The notes under the pieces are model-generated. The model searched no databases and had not been told where the DNA came from. It saw only the letters and a program-made list of their open reading frames with translations. From NCBI GenBank assembly GCA_027257055.1, contig JAPVLO010000518.1, forward strand, positions 1,426,001 through 1,490,000: 64,000 nt of DNA, given 5' to 3'. The stretch is from Cephalopachus bancanus (taxonomy: Eukaryota; Chordata; Mammalia; Primates; Tarsiidae). The position numbers and the translations under genes are program-made. Positions within the stretch are counted from its first letter, which is position 1, and each line of letters opens with the position of its first letter. Positions 60,101 through 64,000 of this stretch are shown one piece after another.

Positions 60101-61116
60101 AGGACTTTGAATATTGGACTCCAGTCCCTTCTTGCTTATAGTGTTTCTACTGTAGGTCTGCTACTATTCTGATTGGTTTTCCCCAGTAGGTAGTCTGACC
60201 TTTCTCTCTTGCTGTCTTTAGATTTTTTCTTTTGTGCCTACTTTATGTAAGCAAATTACTATGTGTCTAGGGGTTGTTATTCTCATTTGATGTCTCACAT
60301 TTGAATCACACATCTCTTTGAAACTTTGTTCTTTCTTTCTGAGTTTTCTTTCTATGTTTTTTACAGATCAGGTTAATTCCATATTTTGGTCTTCAAGTTC
60401 TAAGATTCTCTCTTCTGCTTGATTATTTCTGCTATCCATGCTTGTCATCTTGTTATTTATTTCCTGGATGAAATTTTTTATGGCCAAAATCTCTGTTACA
60501 AGTTCTTTCGGTGTTGCATCTTGTCTCTCTTGAGTCCTATTCACTCTTTCCATCCATTCCCTAATTCCTTTTGTATTCTGGGCCAGTTGGTAGTGACTTT
60601 CATTGTTTGGGCTCTGTGGTCTGATTTTTCTGGCACTTTCTCTTTGTTATACTGGGAATTACCTATGTTCTCCCATTGATTTCCCTCATCTGTGACAGAC
60701 TTCTTTCTTTTCTCTTTAGTTCTGTTATTCAGTGGCAGCGGGAGAAGCTTTCACTTCTGATGTTTGCTCAGTCCTCTATTCTTCCCTGATCAGGGTTCTG
60801 AATTCATTCTATTTTTGAAGCAGGACTGTGGGTTGGAAGCTTTGCTGTCTCTTATAATTTTGAGAGTCGAATGAGGTAGAGAATGGGGAGCTAGGATTCA
60901 GAAACTACTTGCAAATCACAATGATTGTGGTATGGGTTCCCTGAGACCCACTCCCCACCACCACTCTATATGATGATGCAGTGGGTATGTGTGTGTCTCT
61001 CCTGAGTCTAAGATACAGTAACAGCACTGAGGAGAACAGAGAAAAGTAGAATAAAGTAAGTTGGACAAAAATTTTAAAGCCCACAAAATCAAAAGCAGAA
61101 ACCAAAGCAAAAACAA

Positions 61117-61165
<49 letters not shown>

Positions 61166-62615
61166 ACCAAAGTAAACTATAAAAGAAAAAACAAAGCAAA
61201 ACAAATAAAAACAGGAAAAAACAGGAAACCAAACACACATGCACACACACACACACACACATACACACACACACACATGCCCAACACAAAACAGAAAAAA
61301 AGGAATTCAAATCAAACCTCACACATACATTCACACATATATAAAACTTTTAAAAGAGAAGAATAAAAAGAAAACCAAACAAACAAAAAAACTGAAAGAT
61401 GAACACTCAATCATTCACATACATAAACAAAAAACAAATGAAGAAAGAAAAAAAAAAGAAAAAAAGTTGGAGGGAATCCAGATCAAACCCTCACATACAC
61501 ATTCATGCACAAAGGAAAAAGAAAAAAATTTTTTTAAAAAGAAAGAAAACAAAAAATAACATGCCTTCTTGCAGCAGGTCCTATAATTGTTCCTCTCAGC
61601 TGCTCACAGGTCTCTGTGTCTCTGTGTCCTCTGCTGTCTCCTGTGGCAATACAGTCTCATTCACAATCTCCCCTGTGTCCCACCCAGGGAAAGTAGAGGA
61701 AGTGGTAGGGGTGAGTGGGGCTTCAGTCCTCCCCTCTCCCTCTCATATGGTCAGGGGGGTCCCTTCCTGTGGGGGAGTATGGTGTTGTCTCTTCCCCAGG
61801 TGCTGGCGGGGGGATCCCCAACCAGGCTTATCCTGGAGTAGAATCCTCCCATGGTGGCTAACTTCCAGGTTCCTCCTGGTTTCATTCCTCTCAGTCATGC
61901 CCCGGCCATGTGGTTCTGATTTTAAAAGGATTACAGGGGAGAAAGCGATTGGGTCAGTCCCAGACTTACCGTTGATCTCTTTGGGAGACTTCCTTATCCT
62001 TTTCTGGTCACACTTTTTGACTGAATCAGGGTGGTAGGTGGGGCACACAAGCCTCATCATTCATCCTGTCCCTCCAGAGTTTGTGCTTTCGGGATATTCC
62101 CTTTGGGTCACGATCAACCCCTGAGTAGTTAACCCACCATCACAGAATCAGGTCTGTCAGTCTGTAGTGAGTAAGCCAGAGCACTTCCCTGCCCAGTTTC
62201 CAAGATGGTAGCAGGGTGCCTGTTTCTTCTCCAGTGGGGCTCTGCCTCTGGCTCCCTTGCTGTGCACACTCCACAGCCCTTGTTGCCAATGTGCAGTCAG
62301 GTGCTATGGTGGTGATGCAGATCCTGAAGCCATCAGTCACTCCCAGCAGCTTCTTCCAGGGAAGGGCTATGCTAATTATTTTTAAATGGTGCTTGGCTTC
62401 TAGGCCCAAGGCAGCACTAGGGTCCAAGCAGAGCAGCAACAGCACCAGCTGCTTCCCCAGGGGAGTCCTGGCCACTTGCTCCCGAGTCCTCACTCAGCCA
62501 CTCACACACCCACTTACTCAAAGACACGTACGCAGAATTTTCCATACATTCACTCACTCATACTGAGACTTGCATAGTCTTACTGGTTCCACCACCATCT
62601 TCCCAGAAGTGCGTC
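57155..62615 (-). mobile_element. Antisense L1 with 5' UTR and internal deletions
   Basis: On the minus strand it begins near 62615 (aagatggtggtggaacc) with a long 5' UTR to about 60560. An ORF1 coiled-coil piece (60553-60368; NNQAEERILELEDQN) follows, then an ORF1 C-terminal piece (about 60300-60100; TVETL-stop-ARRDWSPIFKVLK). This passes straight into the ORF2 reverse-transcriptase region ([19 protein letters not shown] at about 60059). ORF2 then runs with stops to its C-terminus (57787), and the 3' UTR ends near 57160. The endonuclease part of ORF2 and the middle of ORF1 are missing. It cannot be autonomous. Confidence 0.92.
61110..61560. repeat. CA-repeat and A-rich tandem block inside the L1 5' UTR
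   Basis: Two (CA)n tracts (about 61117-61162 and 61237-61277) and A-rich spacers. A segment gga(a)t..atcaaac(c)ctcacacatac occurs at 61302 and again at 61471. The HTHT and CVCV ORFs here are artefacts. Confidence 0.9.
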
Positions 62616-63223
62616 AGTAGTTTCTAAAGGTACCCAAGAGATTTCAGTGTGCAGCCAGGACTGAGAACTATAGCCTTGGAGAAAAAATTCCAGAAAGGAG
62701 GTGGGGGCTGAGGCAGTTTGTAAAGTGAACAGGGAGAAATATAAGACAGAGAAAAAAGATTGAATGTTTCAGAAGAATAAAAAGGAAAGACATAAATAGT
62801 CTTCTATAGACCCATAACGTAACTGCATGCACTGGCACAAATTATGTGGCCTTCAGCTGTCTCCTTATACCTCTCTAATTTTGATGTTTTATATACATTT
62901 CATAGCACAACACAGCAAGATATATAAGCAAAAGAGAGTTTACAATTTATTAGAAGTTTTACCTATGCCAGGAGTTAAATTGACATTAGTTGGTCAGGAT
63001 TCCTATAAAATGACAACAAATTGAGAAGTCTACTCAATTTTTTAATTATTTAAAAACTAATTATTACAATGTATAAATTGATAAATTTTCTATTTGTGTT
63101 AACCATTAAACAAACAGATATAATACAATAACTTATTATACCACACTAAATTATATAACATTAAAGTGATATATTTGTAATATATATTCTATCACGTTAT
63201 ATATATTAGTTTATAAATATTTA

Positions 63224-63518
<295 letters not shown>

Positions 63519-63895
63519 TTACCAAATAAATAATATATATTATTGCTACTAGATGTAACTATTCATATACTATAGCTTTATATGAAGCAATAATTTTACC
63601 CTGGTGATTGTTCTGACTGTTTCTTATTATAAGAAGTGATTCAGGAAAATTTACTTTATGCTTTGCTAGATCAAAGACAACTTATTTAAAAGACAACTTA
63701 TTTAAAAATAACAACTAGCAATGTACAGAGGAAAAAATAAAAGTAGGCAACACATCAAAGTAAGAAACATAAATATAAGGAAAAAGTCAAATAGGCATTT
63801 GAATGAAATTAAAACACGTAGAAACATGGTAAGTTATTATGGTTCCTGTGTCTGCAGACACATGTTCTTATCCAGAATAATGCTTCCTGTTTCAG

Positions 63896-64000
63896 CTATT
63901 GAATTGGAATACTCAGTAGATCTTGGCTTGTCATGGCACCCATTGGTAAGGGATTGTCTGCCCACCAATGTTGAATGCAGTCGCTATCATCTGCAACGGA
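63896..64000 (+). CDS. RELN: Reelin exon e18 (repeat 6A, cut by window edge)
   Basis: The first 105 bp of this exon are present. After acceptor cctgtttcag it completes alanine (G|CT) and encodes [20 protein letters not shown] and [14 protein letters not shown], human residues about 2395-2429. SVDLGLSW is the Asp-box of 6A. The window ends inside the exon, so the donor and the second receptor-contact lysine (2467) cannot be seen. A 9.7-kb intron separates it from e17. Confidence 0.96.

Noticed and set aside
61061..61366. His-Thr repeat protein
   Set aside because: Translation of (CA)n microsatellites.
61399..62037. 212-codon + strand ORF
   Set aside because: It runs antisense through the L1 5' UTR, with a Lys/Thr-rich start from the A-rich block. 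No evidence of coding.

Overview
This is a nuclear genomic window from a primate, read along the sense strand of the reelin gene (RELN). Young Alu elements carry a form I associate with strepsirrhines: heads like 'gccgggctcggtggctcagc', 'cctgtaatcccgcg', and a mid-region 'ctctacaataaatcaaaaaa'. Together with a recurrent L1 3' end that differs from human L1, this points to a strepsirrhine (lemur/loris group, probably lemur). The species call is inference; the primate call is strong.

The only functional gene I can support is RELN, on the + strand. Eighteen coding exons (here e1-e18) lie between 17387 and the right edge, where e18 is cut. All have AG acceptors. All 17 complete exons have GT donors. 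Every junction keeps the reading frame, there is no internal stop, and the exons add up to about 1,046 codons. Using human residue numbers from memory, they run from residue 1383 to 2429 without a net insertion or deletion. They encode the end of reelin repeat 3A with EGF3, then 3B, all of repeat 4 (4A-EGF4-4B), all of repeat 5 (5A-EGF5-5B) and the first part of 6A. The inter-chain cysteine Cys2101 and the receptor-contact lysine Lys2360 are both present. The second receptor lysine, 2467, lies beyond the window.

Layout: 1-17386 is the intron upstream of e1. It holds an antisense L1 5' region, an old interspersed repeat, a SART3 processed pseudogene (2492-6006), two short Tigger-like DNA transposons, an inverted L1 mosaic, two tandem Alus, a polypurine tract and an L2. 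17387-36512 holds e1-e10, with introns carrying MIRs, Alus and an inverted L1 pair (23112-24128). 40138-54191 holds e11-e17, with old L1 tails, an LTR-like sequence and Alus. 54192-63895 is the last intron. It contains an exact 63-bp direct repeat and an internally deleted but 5'-extended antisense L1 (57155-62615). e18 starts at 63896.

No RNA gene, CRISPR array, operon or bacterial or viral coding system is visible. Most open reading frames outside the exons are repeat or chance ORFs. I found no new biological system. The points worth a second look are the repeat architecture, the differing intron positions between reelin repeats, one weak splice donor, and two non-repeat islands of unusual composition.
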